Shown: positions 30,482 through 42,757 of the stretch, piece by piece
How the letters are laid out: each line of letters opens with the position of its first letter
Numbering within the stretch: the stretch's first letter is position 1
The notes under the pieces: model-generated
The model's database searches: none
What the model was told of the DNA's origin: nothing
Seen by the model: only the letters and a program-made list of their open reading frames with translations
NCBI GenBank assembly: GCA_027493675.1
Contig: JAOSKI010000044.1
Location: 1-64,000 of the forward strand
From: Microthrixaceae bacterium
Lineage (GTDB): Bacteria; Actinomycetota; Acidimicrobiia; Acidimicrobiales; Microtrichaceae
DNA: 64,000 bases
Direction: 5' to 3'
Program-made: the position numbers and the translations under genes

Positions 30482-31047
30482 GTGAACCCCCGGTCCGACG
30501 CCACCAGGTCGCCCGCCGCAAGCGCCGACGCCCCGGGCCAGCCAGCCGATCAGCGGTACCGTCGCGCCCCGCTCGACGGTCGATGCCCCCGCTGATGAGA
30601 ACCGCTCTGCGCCGGGGAGGCCCCTGCGCCGGGGGGTGTCGGAACCGGCCACACCGGAGGCGTACCGCCGGAGCTCGCCCATGCGCCTCGCGTGGATCAC
30701 CCTCGGTCTCGGGCTCACCGCCCTGGGAGGCCTGGGGATCGTCCTGCCGGGCCTGCCGAGCACCATGTTCTTCGTGGGCGCCGCAGCGTGCTTCTCGCGT
30801 TCCAGCACACGTTTCGAGCGCTGGCTGCTGTCGATCCCCGTCGTCGGCACGCTGGTCGACGACTACCGTGAAGGCCGCGGCATGCCCGTGACATCCAAGG
30901 CGATCACGGTGTTCCTCATCACAGCGTTCTCGACCCTCGCCGTGATGCGGGTGGACGTCATGGCCGTGAAGTGGATCATCGGCGTCGCCGCGGCCATGGG
31001 AATCACCGCAGTCACCTTCCACGTCCCCACCAGGGAGGAGCCCATGA
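30482..31047 (+). CDS. YbaN/DUF454-family membrane protein
   Basis: The core, from ATG 30681, reads MRLAWITLGLGLTALGGLGI, VLPGLPSTMFFVGAAACFSR, FERWLLSIPVVGTLVDDYRE, matching the DUF454 (YbaN) inner-membrane family of unknown function, about 120 residues. GTG 30482 is a possible earlier start that adds a polar tail across a frame change near 30590; it sits 7 bases after TAGCAT. As sequenced the frame runs into the next gene without a stop. In the adjacent frame a TGA at 31045-31047 would overlap the next ATG as ATGA, so an indel probably removed the stop. Confidence 0.65.
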
Positions 31048-31438
31048 GCGTCATCCCCGAATCACACGCAGACATCCTCTCCAGCACCACGCTCGCGATC
31101 GTCGCGACCATCGGCCCCGACGGCGAACCCCAAAACAGCCCCGTGTGGTTCGCCTGGGACGGCGAGCTGTTGAGCATCAGCCAGACCACGGGCCGCCAGA
31201 AGTACCGGAACCTGACCGCCGACCCGCGCATCGCCATCGTGGTGGTCGACCCCGACGACCCCTACCGCTACATAGAGGTGCGCGGCGTCGTGGAGCGCGT
31301 CGACGACGACGCCTCCAACGAGTTCATCAACTCGCTGTCGAAGCGATACATCCAACAGGACCCTACCCCGGCCATCAGCCGGGAGATCATCGCAAGATCA
31401 TGCGGGTACGACCCACGCACAGCTCCCACATGGGCTGA
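31044..31438 (+). CDS. PPOX-class F420/flavin-dependent protein
   Basis: Split beta-barrel protein of the pyridoxamine 5'-phosphate oxidase class, in the branch that uses F420 in Actinobacteria. It reads LAIVATIGPDGEPQNSPVWF, WDGELLSISQTTGRQKYRNL and YIEVRGVVERVDDD. Near 31365 the frame changes and the end becomes YPGHQPGDHRKIMRVRPTHS, which matches the usual YPG...R.IVRVRP ending. About 131 residues. GGGAGGAG lies 3-4 bases before the ATG. As sequenced it is fused in frame to YbaN. Confidence 0.82.
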
Positions 31439-31439
31439 G

Positions 31440-31516
31440 ACACCGCCCCACCACCCCCACCACCCCACCCGCCCCACCACCCCACCACCCCCACCACCCC
31501 ACCACCACCACCCCAC
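31440..31516. repeat. Low-complexity (CCACC)n tract
   Basis: About 75 bases made almost only of C, A and a few G/T, built from CCACC and CACC units, ending at the left arm of palindrome B2. Noncoding gap between the PPOX gene and yhaO. Confidence 0.85.
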
Positions 31517-31566
31517 GAACTGTCCGGTGTGGGGCGCGGATTCCGCGCCCCACACCGGACAGTTCG
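31516..31566. repeat. Family B palindrome, copy B2
   Basis: 51-bp element with perfect 25-bp arms around a single T (31541). The left arm begins CGAACTGTCCGGTGTGG. The right flank continues GCCTGGAAGTTCGGTGTCG, close to the flank of B3, so the repeat unit extends beyond the palindrome. It lies in a tandem gap. Confidence 0.93.
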
Positions 31567-31626
31567 CCTGGAAGTTCGGTGTCGCACCCTCTCCGTATGC
31601 TTCGCCCGAACCTACGGAGAGGTCCC

Positions 31627-32869
31627 ATGTTCAAGTTCCTGCACGCCGCCGACATTCATCTCGACACGCAGCCCTCGGGTCTGCACGGATACCCCGCCGA
31701 GGTGGCGTCGTTGCTGCGCGACGCGCCGTTGGAGGCGTTCGACAACCTCGTGCGCGAGGCGTTGCGCCAGGAGGTGTCCTTCTGCGTGTTCGCGGGCGAC
31801 ATCTACGACGGAGCCGACCGGGGCACCCGTGCCGAGCTCGCGTTCCGCCGGGGCCTCCACCAGCTCGCCGAGGCCGGGATCCGCAGCTTCATCGTTCACG
31901 GCAACCACGACCCGATCGATACGGGCTGGTCCACGGTCTCCACGTGGCCGAAAGAGGTGACGGTGTTCCGGGCGCGCGAACCCGAGACCGTCGTGTTCGA
32001 TGTCGACGGCACCACCGTCGCGGTGCAGGGCGTCAGCTACGCCGGGCGCGACACCACCGACAACCTCGCGACCCGCTTCCGGCGTCACGACGGTGCCGAC
32101 GTGCAGATCGGCGTCCTGCACACCAACGCGGGCTCCAACCCCGACCATGCGCGCTACGCGCCGTGTTCCCTCGACGACCTGAGGGCGGTCGGGGCTCGAC
32201 TACTGGGCGCTTGGCCACGTGCACATGCGCGGGAACCTCGCAGGGCCGAGGCCGTGGGTGGTGTACCCGGGCAACCTCCAGGGCCGCCACGCCAAGCCGT
32301 CCGAGCAGGGCGCCAAGGGCGCGATGGTCGTGACCGTGACCGACTCCGGCGCCATCGGGGAGCCTGAGTTCGTGCCGCTCGACGTGCTGCGGTTCGCGTC
32401 GATGACCATCTCCGTGGACGGTTTGGCCGATCTCGGCGAGTTGACCGACGCCCTGTCGGGGCAGGCCGACGAGCTCCGCTCACAGCACGCGCACCGCGCG
32501 CTCGTCGTCAGGTGCACCCTGTGCGGCCGGGGGCCGGTGCACGCGCTGCTTGCCGATCCCGGCGTCCGGTCCGATCTCCTGGGCTCGCTGCGCACCGATT
32601 GGGTCCACAGGACCCCGTTGGTGTGGTGGGACCGCATCGTGGACCGCACCGGTGCCGAGGTCGACCTGGCCACGTTGGAGGCCCACGACGACTTCCTCGG
32701 CAACGCACTGAGGGCAGTCGCCGCAGACGACGGGATCATGGCCCCACTGGCGCAGTTGACCCCGCACCCCGAACGTCTCGGTGTGGCGCTCACCGACCCG
32801 ACCGACGCCGACCTCCTGGATCGGGCACGGCTGACCGTCGTCGACCTCCTGACCGGGGGTGAGCGCTGA
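31627..32869 (+). CDS. YhaO/SbcD-like DNA repair metallophosphoesterase
   Basis: Nuclease subunit paired with a YhaN-like SMC ATPase, by analogy with Mre11-Rad50/SbcDC. About 413 residues. Metal-ligand motifs are in order: FLHAADIHLD, CVFAGDIYDGAD, FIVHGNHDPID, and, after a frame change near 32197, YWALGHVHMRG. The rest is the capping and ATPase-binding domain. The stop overlaps the yhaN ATG as TGATG, the first junction of the five-gene DNA-end operon. Confidence 0.88.
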
Positions 32870-35662
32870 TGTGGATCAGGAGCTGGTCGATCGACGACTT
32901 CGGACACCTGGGCAACACCCACCTCGATGGTCTGACCGAGGGCGTCAACGTCGTGGTGGGCCCCAACGAGGCAGGCAAGACCACCACGTTGCACTTCCTG
33001 CGCTGGGTGCTCTTCGGCTTCCCCCATGCGCGATCCCAGGCGATGCAGCGCTACCGACCCGGCACCACGCGCATCGGTGGCCGCGTCGAGGTCGGCCATG
33101 GGTGCAGGACGCTCAACGTCCAACGCCACCAGGGTGACGACCAGCCGACGCTCAGCGCCCCCGATGGTTCACCACTGCCTCGCAGCCTCTGGAGCGAGGT
33201 GGTGGGCAGCGCCGGCAGGGAGCTCTTCGAGACGGTGTTCGCCATCACCACCGACGAGCTGAACGGGTTCGCGTCGCTGAACACCGACGAGGTCCGCGAG
33301 CACATCTACGCAGCCGGGCTCGTCGGTCGCGGACCGTCGGCGCGCGAAGCGCTCACGCAGCTCGACAGCACACGGTCATCGCTCCTCAAGCGGCGTTCAG
33401 GCCTGATGCGCGACATCCACCGGCGCCTCGACGAGCGGACCGAAGCCCTTCACGACGCCATTGCCGCCTCTGTCGGGCTTGCAGAGCGTCGTGTGGATCT
33501 CGACCGCCTGAGAGCGCTGGCCGACGACTGCGACCGACGTCGCAGGCAGGTGGATACCGATGCGGCCCACCTCGCGGCTCTGATGGACAGCCGGCCTTCA
33601 TGGAGCGAGGGCCAAGGAGCTCCGCAGGAGGCTCGCAGCCATGCCCGCAGCGGTCGAGTTGCCTGCAGATCCCCTCACTCGCCTCGACTCGCTCATCACA
33701 GCCGTCGATGTCGCCACCGCCGAGTTGGACGACGCCGAGGAGGCACTGCGCGCGAACGCCGAGCAGACCGGGTCCGTCGCCACCGACGACCGGCTACCAC
33801 CGCTGGTGGCTCGCGCCCGGGAGCTCGACCGGGCCTCCGCGATCGTGGAGAAGCTGGAAGCCGACCTCATCGAGCTCAGGACCACCGAGGAGCATCAGGC
33901 CTGCCTGCTCGCCGAGGCTCTCCGCGACCTCGGTGCGGACTGGACCGTGCAGCGCGTCACCACCGTCGATCTGTCGCTGCCGGTGTTCCAGCGTGCGCGC
34001 GGGTTCGCCGAGCGAACCAGCACCACACGCTCACAGGTGGAACACGCGCTCCGGGGCTCTCGAGCAGGCACGACGCACCGACGCGGACCGGGCACGGTGG
34101 GAGGCGCTGGCCCGTGACCTGCAACCGGCCGAGGCGACCACGGCCATCCCACGCCTCGCGGTCGTGACGCTGGTGGTCGTCTCTGCCCTCTGCCTGGTGG
34201 CGGCGGGAACGTCCCTCGCCGCCGACGCACCGGTGCAGGCAGCCGGCTTCGCGGCGGTGACGTGCGTGGCGGGTTGGCTGTCGGTGGTCCTTCACCGCCG
34301 GCGCGCGGCTGTGGACCGGCCACGCCCCGACGTGCCACCGGCGCCTGAGGAGCCTGCCCGATACCCCGACCGGCCGGGCCCGACCGGTGAGCAGACCCTG
34401 TACCAGGACCACCAGGACGCCCTCGCCGCTCAGGAGTCCCTCCTCGCCGAATGGAACCTCTGGCGAGCCCAAGCCGGGCTGCCACAGACGCCGAGTCCGC
34501 AGGACTGCGTGGAGTTGCTCGACCGGGTACGCAGCGCCCGTACAGCGGCCGAGGCCCACCGCACCACGACCGGGGCGATCGCCGATGTCGCCGGGGAGAT
34601 CGAGCGCCACCGTCGGGCGGTAGCCGAAGTGCTGGCACTGGCCGGCACGGACCCGCGGATCGGTCAGCGACCCTGGCCTCCCTGCTCGCGGCGATAGCCG
34701 ACGACGCCGACAACCGACGTGTGATCGAGCAGCTCGCGCAGGCCGCCCGACACTGGAGCGCACACGGGACCGAGCATCACAGAAGGTCGCGCAGGCACGT
34801 ACCTCTCTCGATGACCTGCTCGCGTGCGCCGGTGCACACGACGCCGAGGGATTCCGTGTGGTGGCAGCGCGCGAGCAGTCCCGCCGGCGGATCACCGACA
34901 GGCTCACGCAGATCGATATCGAGTTGTCGGCTCGGTTCCCGGCAACGACGAGGCGGCCGAGGCCGCACGGGCAGAGCTCGCCACAGGCGACCTCGATGCC
35001 TGGGAGCAGGGGGTCGGGGCCATCGAGGAACACCGGGCAGAGGCACTAGCAGCCTACGAATCCGCGTTCGAGGCCTACCGCGCCGAAGCAGCCGCCATCA
35101 CCGAGGCGGAGAACTCGGCCGACGTGGCCGAGTTGTCGCTACAGGTCGAGGCCCTGCGCAGCGAACTGCGAGAGGCCATGGACGACTGGACCGTCGCCAC
35201 GCTCGCCCACGGCGCGATCGACCACACGCTGCGACGCTTCGAGACGGAACGCCAGCCCGAGGTCGTGCGCAGCGCGGCGGAGTGCTTCAGGCGGATCACC
35301 GACGGCCGCTACACCAACCTCGTGCCCGAAGACGACTCCCTGCTGGTCGTGGACTCCGACCGAAACCGCCTCGACTCGTCGAAGCTGAGCAGGGGAGCCA
35401 CTGAACAGCTGTACCTGGCGATGCGCCTGGCCCTTGCCAGGCAGTACGCGCGCAGCAGCGCGTTGCCGCTGGTGCTCGACGACGTCCTCGTCAACGCGGA
35501 TCCTCGGCGCAGGGTCCGCCTGGCCGCCGAACTCCAGGAAACAGCCGCCGACATGCAGGTGTTGGTGTTCACCTGCCACCCGCGACCGCAGAGCTCTTCA
35601 GCCACACCCCGACATGTGGCGGAGTGCGCCCCGGTGCCAACATCGTCGAGATGACACCATGA
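32869..35662 (+). CDS. YhaN/SbcC-like AAA ATPase
   Basis: Rad50/SMC-like partner of the upstream nuclease, about 930 residues. The N-terminal lobe has IDDFGHLGNTHLDGL and Walker A VVVGPNEAGKTTTLHFLR. The long middle is coiled coil (for example AVDVATAELDDAEEALRANA) interrupted by two membrane helices (LAVVTLVVVSALCLVAAGTS, AAGFAAVTCVAGWLSVVLH), as in YhaN-type proteins. The C-terminal lobe has the signature LSRGATEQLYLAMRLALA and Walker B PLVLDDVLVNAD. Frame changes lie near 33610, 34070, 34670, 34755, 34940 and 35585. Its stop overlaps recC as ATGA. Confidence 0.85.
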
Positions 35663-38600
35663 TCGAGCTGTACGTCGCCGAACGCCTCGATGACCTCGCC
35701 GTGGCCCTGGCGGAGAGGCTCCGCGAGCCGATGGCGGATCCGTTCACCCCCGAGGTCCTGGTCGTGCCCACCTCGGGCATGCAGCGATGGCTGTCGCTCG
35801 AGTTGTCACGCCGCCTCGGCACCTCCGGTTTCGGTCGCGCAGACGGGGTCTCGGCCAACCTCGACATGAGGTTCCCGGGAAGCCTCGACAGGCTGCTCAC
35901 ATCCCGGGACGACGACTTCGACCCGTGGGAGCTGGATCGCCTGGCATGGGTGCTCCTGGAGGTGCTGGCCGATGCCCCCGAGTCGGCCGAGTCGGCTCCC
36001 CCACCGGCGCCGGGTGCAACCCGCATGGGCACGGGCACGGCGTCTCGCCGACCTGTTCGACCGGTACATGACGCACCGGCCGGCCATGATCCGGGCGTGG
36101 GCGACCGGCACCGACGTAGACGGCGGGACGCCCGATCGAGGCACACGCACGTTGGCAACCACACCTGTGGCGTCGGGTGAGGGAGCGCATCGGGACGCCG
36201 AGCCCACCCGAGCTCCTCCCCAGCGCATCGCTGCGCTGCAGGCGAGGCCGCTGCCCCGACGACGTCCCGGAGCGGATATCGCTGTTCGGGCTGTCGACCA
36301 TCCCCGGCGGCGCGCCGCTGATCGAGCAGCTCGATGCCCTCGGCACCCAGCGGGAGATCCTGTTGTTCCTGCACCAGCCCTCACTCGCCCTGGCCGGACG
36401 CGTCTCAGCCGCAGCCCAGAGCGAGGCGCCGACCGCCTCCGCGCCACACTTGCGCGCGGATGACCGCTCCTCGTCGTTGGTCGCCAACCCCCTGTTGGCG
36501 TCCTGGGGCCGACCGGCCCGTGAAGCAGTCGTGTTGCTGGGCGACCGTTGCACCCAGGCGACCTCCATACCTGCCCCGGGGGCCGGGTCCACCCCCACCC
36601 TGCTCGCCCGGCTGCAGCACGATCTGCGCTCAGACACAGCACCGGAGGGCACCTTCGAGCTCCGCGACGACGACCGATCCATCACGTTGCACTCGTGCTA
36701 CGGCGACACACGTCAGGTCGAGGTCCTACGCGACCAGATCCTGCACCTGCTGGTCGACGACCCCACCCTCGACGAGGACGACATCGTGGTGCTCTGCCCT
36801 GCACTGGGTTCGTTCGCACCCATCATCGAATCGGTGCTCGGCCCTCCGGGTGATCCGGCCGAACGGATCGACGACCCCGGAGAAGCCCTGGATCACGATG
36901 GACCCCGCCCGGTCGCGCCGTCGTTGCGCTACCGCCTGAGCGACCGGTCGCTGGGCTCCACATACCCGTTGCTGGGTGCTCTCGGTGCGCTGGTGGAGCT
37001 GCTCGCGAGCCGCTTCTCGGACCGGGCGGTGCTGGAGTTCGCGAGCCTCGATCCTGTCAGCCGTCGCCACGGGTTCGACGACGACGCCCTGAGCACGATC
37101 GCCGGATGGATCGCTACCGCCAACACGCGTTGGGGCATCGACGGCCGGCACCGCGAGCGCTGGGGCATCCCCGCGGGCCATGAGACCGGCTCGTGGCGCC
37201 GCAGGGTCGACCGGCTCCTGATGGGCATCGCCATCGAGACCCACGGCCTCACGCTCGCACCCGGCGACCTCCCTCCCATCGGGGTGGAGGGATCCGACAC
37301 GGTCGTCGCTGGTCACCTCGCCGGCCTGCTCGAACACCTGGCACGGCTCGCCGCAAGGGCCGAGGAGTCGATGCCGGTGCACCGTTGGATCGAGCTGCTG
37401 CGTCGCGCCTCGGACGACCTGTTCTGTGCCGATCCCGACAACCCATGGGAGTCCCGACGCCTGAGCGGAGTCCTCGCACGCATCGAGGACGCAGCCACGG
37501 TGATCGACGGTGGCCCGCACGCCGAAGGAGCGGTCGGCTGCCGCCCGGCCCGGGTCGATCTGACCCTCGACGACATCCGTCACCTGATAGGCGCCGAGTT
37601 GGGGACCTCCTCGGGCCGCTCGGACTTCTTCAGGGGTGGGATCACGTTCTGCACACCCACTCCGCTGGGAGCTGTTCCCCACCGGGTGGTCTGCCTGCTC
37701 GGCATGGACGACTCGGCGTTCTCCGCGGGTGCGATCGACGGTGACGACCTGGTCACGGCGGAACCGCACCTGGGCGACAGGGACCGGCGCGCGGACAGCC
37801 GCCACGTCCTGTTGGACTGCATTCTGGCGGCCCGTGAACACCTGGTCGTGTTGCGCAACGGCCACAACGTGGTCACCAACCAGGAGATCCCTGCCACCGT
37901 TGCGGTGGCCGAGCTCACCGATGCGCTGAGGGCCACGGTCCGTCGCACCGGGCACGATCCCGTCACCGACCGGCTCACCGTGGAGCACCCCGGCAACGCT
38001 TCGACGAATCAACTTCCACACCGACTCACGCCCGGGTCAGCGACCCCCGTCCCACCATCGGCGCAACTGGGCCTGGAGCGCCCGTGGGCTTCGACCCGTC
38101 GGACTGCGCGGGTGCGTCCGCCCGCCACGACAAGAGCGCGTCACCGAGGTTCCTGGTCCACCCCCTGGCACCGGTTCGACCCGATACGGTCACGCTCCAG
38201 CGATCTCCAGGAGTTCCTCACGCATCCTCCCAGGTACTTCCTGCGTCGTGTGCTGGAGTTGAGCATTCCACACCCACCGAAGCGCGACGACGCCTCGGCG
38301 GGCACCCAACCGGCGGGATCGAGCGGTCTCCCCATGGCCGCGCCTGGGCGGAACCTGCTCGTCGGGCTCGACTCGCTCGAGGCGTGGGGCTCCGCCAGGA
38401 CCTGCTGACACACCGACGCAACGGCGGCACCCCCGACTCCTTCGAGATGCTCCACGCGGCCGGCGACCTCCTCCCACCGCGTCAGATCGCCGATTCGTTG
38501 CTGGCCGAGGCCTCCGAGCTCGTGGAGCCCGTGATCTCCGTGCTCCACGGGGCTGTGCGATCCCAGTGCGACCCCCGAGCAGGTCCACGTCGACATCGAG

Positions 38601-39190
38601 CTCGGCACCGGGGTACGGATCATCGGAAGCGTGCGCGACGATCGTGGGACGCTTCCCGGGCCGATCACCGCCGACATGTCGTCTCCTGAAGGCCAAGCAC
38701 CTGTTGGGCCGATGGCTGGATGCCCTCGCGCTCACAGCCGCCCATCCCAGCCGACCATGGCAGGCGGTGCACATAGCGGGAGCGAAGTCCGCGAAGCACG
38801 AGCCGACCGTGAGGACCTTCGCCATCACCGGCGCCGATGGCGTCGAACCCGGCGACCCACATCAGGCCCTCGAAGCACTCGGGGGTGGTGGTCGGGTTGT
38901 TCCTGCGCGGACACCGCGAACCGCTACCGCTGTTCCCAGGACTGTCCCATGCCCTCGGAACCAAGCAGAACACGACGTCGAGCAGTTGGATCGACAATCG
39001 CGGCGACGGCGACGGCAACGACGAGTGGATCCAGGTCGCCTTCGACGACGCCGACTTCCACACGATCACCTCGCTGGCAGTGCGCGACGACGATCCCGAG
39101 GGCGAAGGTGACGACCGCGCCACCCGCTACGCCACGCACCTCTGGGACATCGTGAAGCAGTCCTCGCCCGGCACGGAGTTGAAGCTGTGA
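35659..39190 (+). CDS. recC: RecC subunit of exonuclease V
   Basis: Chi-recognition and scaffold subunit of RecBCD. MIELYVAERLDDLAVALAER, LVVPTSGMQRWLSLELSRRL and SANLDMRFPGSL are typical of the RecC N-terminus, followed by SLFGLSTIPGGAPLIEQL, the helicase-like core (ITLHSCYGDTRQVEVLRDQI) and SSDLQEFLTHPPRYFLRRVL. The C-terminal nuclease-like domain ends ATHLWDIVKQSSPGTELKL. About 1175 residues. Frame changes lie near 36020, 36150, 38000, 38390, 38570, 38690 and 38885. The stop overlaps recB as GTGA. Confidence 0.93.
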
Positions 39191-42100
39191 GCCGACCCAC
39201 CGACCCGCGCGACGACTCGGAGATCGAGCCGTTCGACCCCACCGGTGCGATCCCGAGCGGGCGCATGGCCATCGAGGCCAGCGCAGGCACCGGCAAGACC
39301 CATGCGTTGGCCACGCTGGCGACCCGCTACATCGCCGAACTGGGAATCCCGGTACGTGAACTGCTGATCGTCACCTTCACGCGTGCGGCCGCATCGGAGC
39401 TCAAGGACCGGGTGCGCAGGCGCCTCGTGGAGGCCGCCGAGGCCCTGGGCTCCGAGTCGCCTCCCGATGACGAGCTCCTGGCCCACCTCCAGCGCACCGA
39501 CCGCAGGATCCGCGCCGAGCGCGTCGCCACCGCGCTGGCCGAGTTCGACTCGGCCACGATCACCACCATCCACGGCTTCGCCACCCAGGTCCTGGGCACG
39601 CTCGGCTCCAGCGTCGGAACCGATCCGGACGCGGTGCTGGTGGACGACTCCAGCGAGCTCACAGCCCAGGCGGCGGCCGACGTGCTCGTCGCCGAGGCCA
39701 TCCGCAGGGAGCGCACAGGCGCCGCCTCCGACGACCTGCCGACGCTGGAGACCCTGCGCAACGCGGCCACACTGGTGCTCGGCAACCCCGATTCCCCACA
39801 TCCAACCCGGCGATGACCTCGAAGCGGTCTCCGACCCCGACGACCTGGCCCCCGCGGATGCCGACCGGGCGGCGATCACCATGCGAGACCTCGTCCGGGA
39901 GGTCGTCACCCAGGTGGCCGCACGACGGCGCCACAACGGAACGCTCTCGTTCGACGACCTGCTCGTGCGGTTGCGCGACGCCCTGGTGGATCCCACCACC
40001 GGGCCACTCGCCGCTGAGCTGCTGTCACAACGGTTCTCGATCGCCCTGATAGACGAGTTCCAGGACACCGACCCGGTGCAGTGGGCGGTGTTCGACACGC
40101 TCTTCGGGAACACCGGGACCGACACGACCGATGGATCGGCCACCTCGGCGCTGACACTCGTGGGTGACCCCAAGCAGGCGATCTACGCGTTCCGCGGGGC
40201 CAACGTGCACACGTACCTCCAGGCGATCGGCACACCGGGCACCGATCTCGTCGAGCTCCGGTCCAACTGGCGCTCGGATCCCGCCGTGCTACGGGCCACC
40301 GAGGCCCTGCTAGAAGGTGTGACCTTCGGCGATGCCGACATCGGGTTTCACTCCGTGAAGGCCCCACAAGAGCACGCGGACCGTCGATTCACAGACGTGG
40401 AGGGCAACGTCGTTCCGGCGCTGTCGCTGCGCCTGCTCCAACCTGAAGCGGCCACGGACGGCTCCTCGGCAACGACCAAGCTCAGAGCCGACAAGGCCCG
40501 CGAGCTCGCCTTCGCGGACCTGGCCCGGCATGTCCGCCACCTGCTCGAGCACACCGTCATACCCCGCGAAGGGCACAGCGACGGCACGACCCGGGCTCTG
40601 CAACCCGGTGACGTGGCGGTGCTGGTACCGGTGAACTCCCACGGGTCCGCTGTCCGCGACGCCCTCGGCGAACTGGGCATACCGGCGGTGCTGACACGTG
40701 GCGACAAGGTGCTCGATTCACTCGCCGCCAGGCACTGGCACCGCCTGTTGCACGCGCTCGAGCGGCCCTCGGATGCCCGCCGTGCCCGCTCGGCGGCCAC
40801 CTCCTGGTTCTTCGGCTGGGACGCGGACGCCCTGGCACGCGCCGCTGACCACGACGTGGCGGCGGTGCAGCACAAGCTGCTCGTCTGGGCCTCCCATCTG
40901 CATTCGCGTGGCGTGTCGTCGTTCCTCGGTCGGGTGATGACCGAGTCCGGCGTGGCGGCCAGGGTACTGTCCAGAGCCGACGGTGACCGGGCGATGACCG
41001 ACATCGAACACGTCGCGGAGCTTCTCGCCGCCGACGCCGCAGCCGCGTCGGGTCCGGCGGCCCTGCTGAGCGCCTTCGAGGAGATGACGGGATCCTCCGA
41101 CGCCACCACCGATGTGAGCTCCGATCCCATGGCCCGCTGCGTGGAGTCCGATGCGAGCGCCGTTCAGATCATGACGACCTTCGTCGCGAAGGGGCTGGAG
41201 TTCCCGGTCGTGTGCTGCCCCCAACCTGTGGCACGTCGGCCAGAACAACGACCCGGTCTGGTGGGACGGCGAGATCAGTCGGCGGATGATCGACGTCGCC
41301 CCAGCAGCACTGGGGTCCGAAGGGCGCCCAGGCGGAGCGGAAGCGACGCGCCGCCGCCGAGCTCGCCGGTACCAACCTGAGGGTGCTGTACGTGGCGGTC
41401 ACCCGTGCCCGTCACCACACTGCGCTGTGGTGGGCACCCACCCGCGACTCACCGAGGAGCGCGCTGGCACATGTGCTGTTCGCGCGTGACGGCGATGGTC
41501 GCATCGACCCGGAGCTCCTCGCGGAGCCGAGGGTCGGGGTTCCCGACACCGGAGCATGCGTGGCTCTCCTCGAACCCATGGCAGCCGCCTCGGACGGTCA
41601 TCTCGAGGGTGGTCGTGGTCGACCCTGTCGACGACACCACACCGTGGGCGGTCACTCCCGATGGGCACCGGCCGGTGCTGGGCACTTCGGCGCTGGACCG
41701 GCACCTCGACCGGGCGCGCACGCGCCTGTCATTCACCGCCATCACAGCGCGCGGCGGCCCGGGCGCTGCCGATCCCCATTCCGACAGCGATGGCGACGCC
41801 GGTAGCGAGGACGAAGGACAGCACGAAGAGCTGGGCGGGCCCATCGGCCTCAGCGGTACCGGTGACCCCGATGATGGCGACACCCGGTTGCCGCTGGGTT
41901 CGATTCCAGGTGGGGCGGCGTTCGGAACCCTGGTCCACTCGGTGCTCGAACAGATCGACTTCACCTCCGAGGACCTCGAGGGCGACCTGCACGCCGCGAT
42001 CGGGCAGGCACACGCCCGCAACCCGTGGCCGGTGGACACCTCGGTGCTGGTCCAGGGCCTCGCAGCGGCGGTCAACACCCCGTTGGGCCCCTGTTCGAGG

Positions 42101-42757
42101 GCCACAGCCTCGCCGACGTCGGGCGGCGGGACCGCCTCGACGAGGTCGGCTTCGACTTCACCCTCGGTGAGGCCGGCAGCCGTGCCCGCGACCGCGACGT
42201 CGGTGAGCTGCTGCTGGATCACCTGGCGCTGACCGATCCGCACCGCGGGTGGGCGGAGATGCTCGCCCGGGGTCCGTCGTCGGTCGTCCTGGCAGGTCAC
42301 CTGACCGGGTCGATCGACCTCGTGGCGCGTGTCCACACCCCTGACGGATCCCCCCGCTTCGTGGTTTGCGACTACAAGACCAACCGACTGGCGGCCCGCA
42401 GCACCGACGCCACTGCCGCCATGTTCTCACCCGATCGCCTCGTCGGCGCCATGGCCGAGCACCACTACCAGCTCCAGGCCCTTCTCTACAGCGTCGCTCT
42501 GCACCGCTACCTGCGATGGCGGCTCCCCGGCTACGACCCCCGACCGCCACCTGGGAGGCATCGGGTACCTGTTCGTGCGGGGGATGGTCGGCCCCGGCAC
42601 GCCCACGGTCGACGGAGTCCCCCACGGGCTGGCCGAGTGGCACCCGCCGGCCGCGCTCATCGACGACCTCTCGGAGCTGTTGGACGGCTTCACCACGACG
42701 CGTTCCTCTGCGACCACGCGTTCCGCAGAGTCCAGGGCCGAAGAGGCTCGGCCATGA
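39187..42757 (+). CDS. recB: RecB helicase/nuclease subunit of exonuclease V
   Basis: 3'-5' UvrD-type helicase fused to the RecBCD nuclease, about 1190 residues. Walker A is IEASAGTGKTHALATL, then VTFTRAAASELKDR (motif Ia), IDEFQDTDPVQWAVF (DExx box), VGDPKQAIYAFRGANVHTYL, MTTFVAKGLEFPVV and LYVAVTRARHHTALW. The C-terminal nuclease domain has GTLVHSVLEQIDF, GSIDLVARV and VVCDYKTNRL with the catalytic D-x-K. Frame changes lie near 39795, 41215, 41330, 41600, 42090 and 42545. Start GTG 39187 is set by the GTGA overlap. Confidence 0.94.

Noticed and set aside
31440..31516. CCACC-rich stretch as coding sequence (His/Pro-rich tail of PPOX protein)
   Set aside because: The conserved PPOX ending lies in another frame that stops at 31438; the stretch is intergenic low-complexity DNA.
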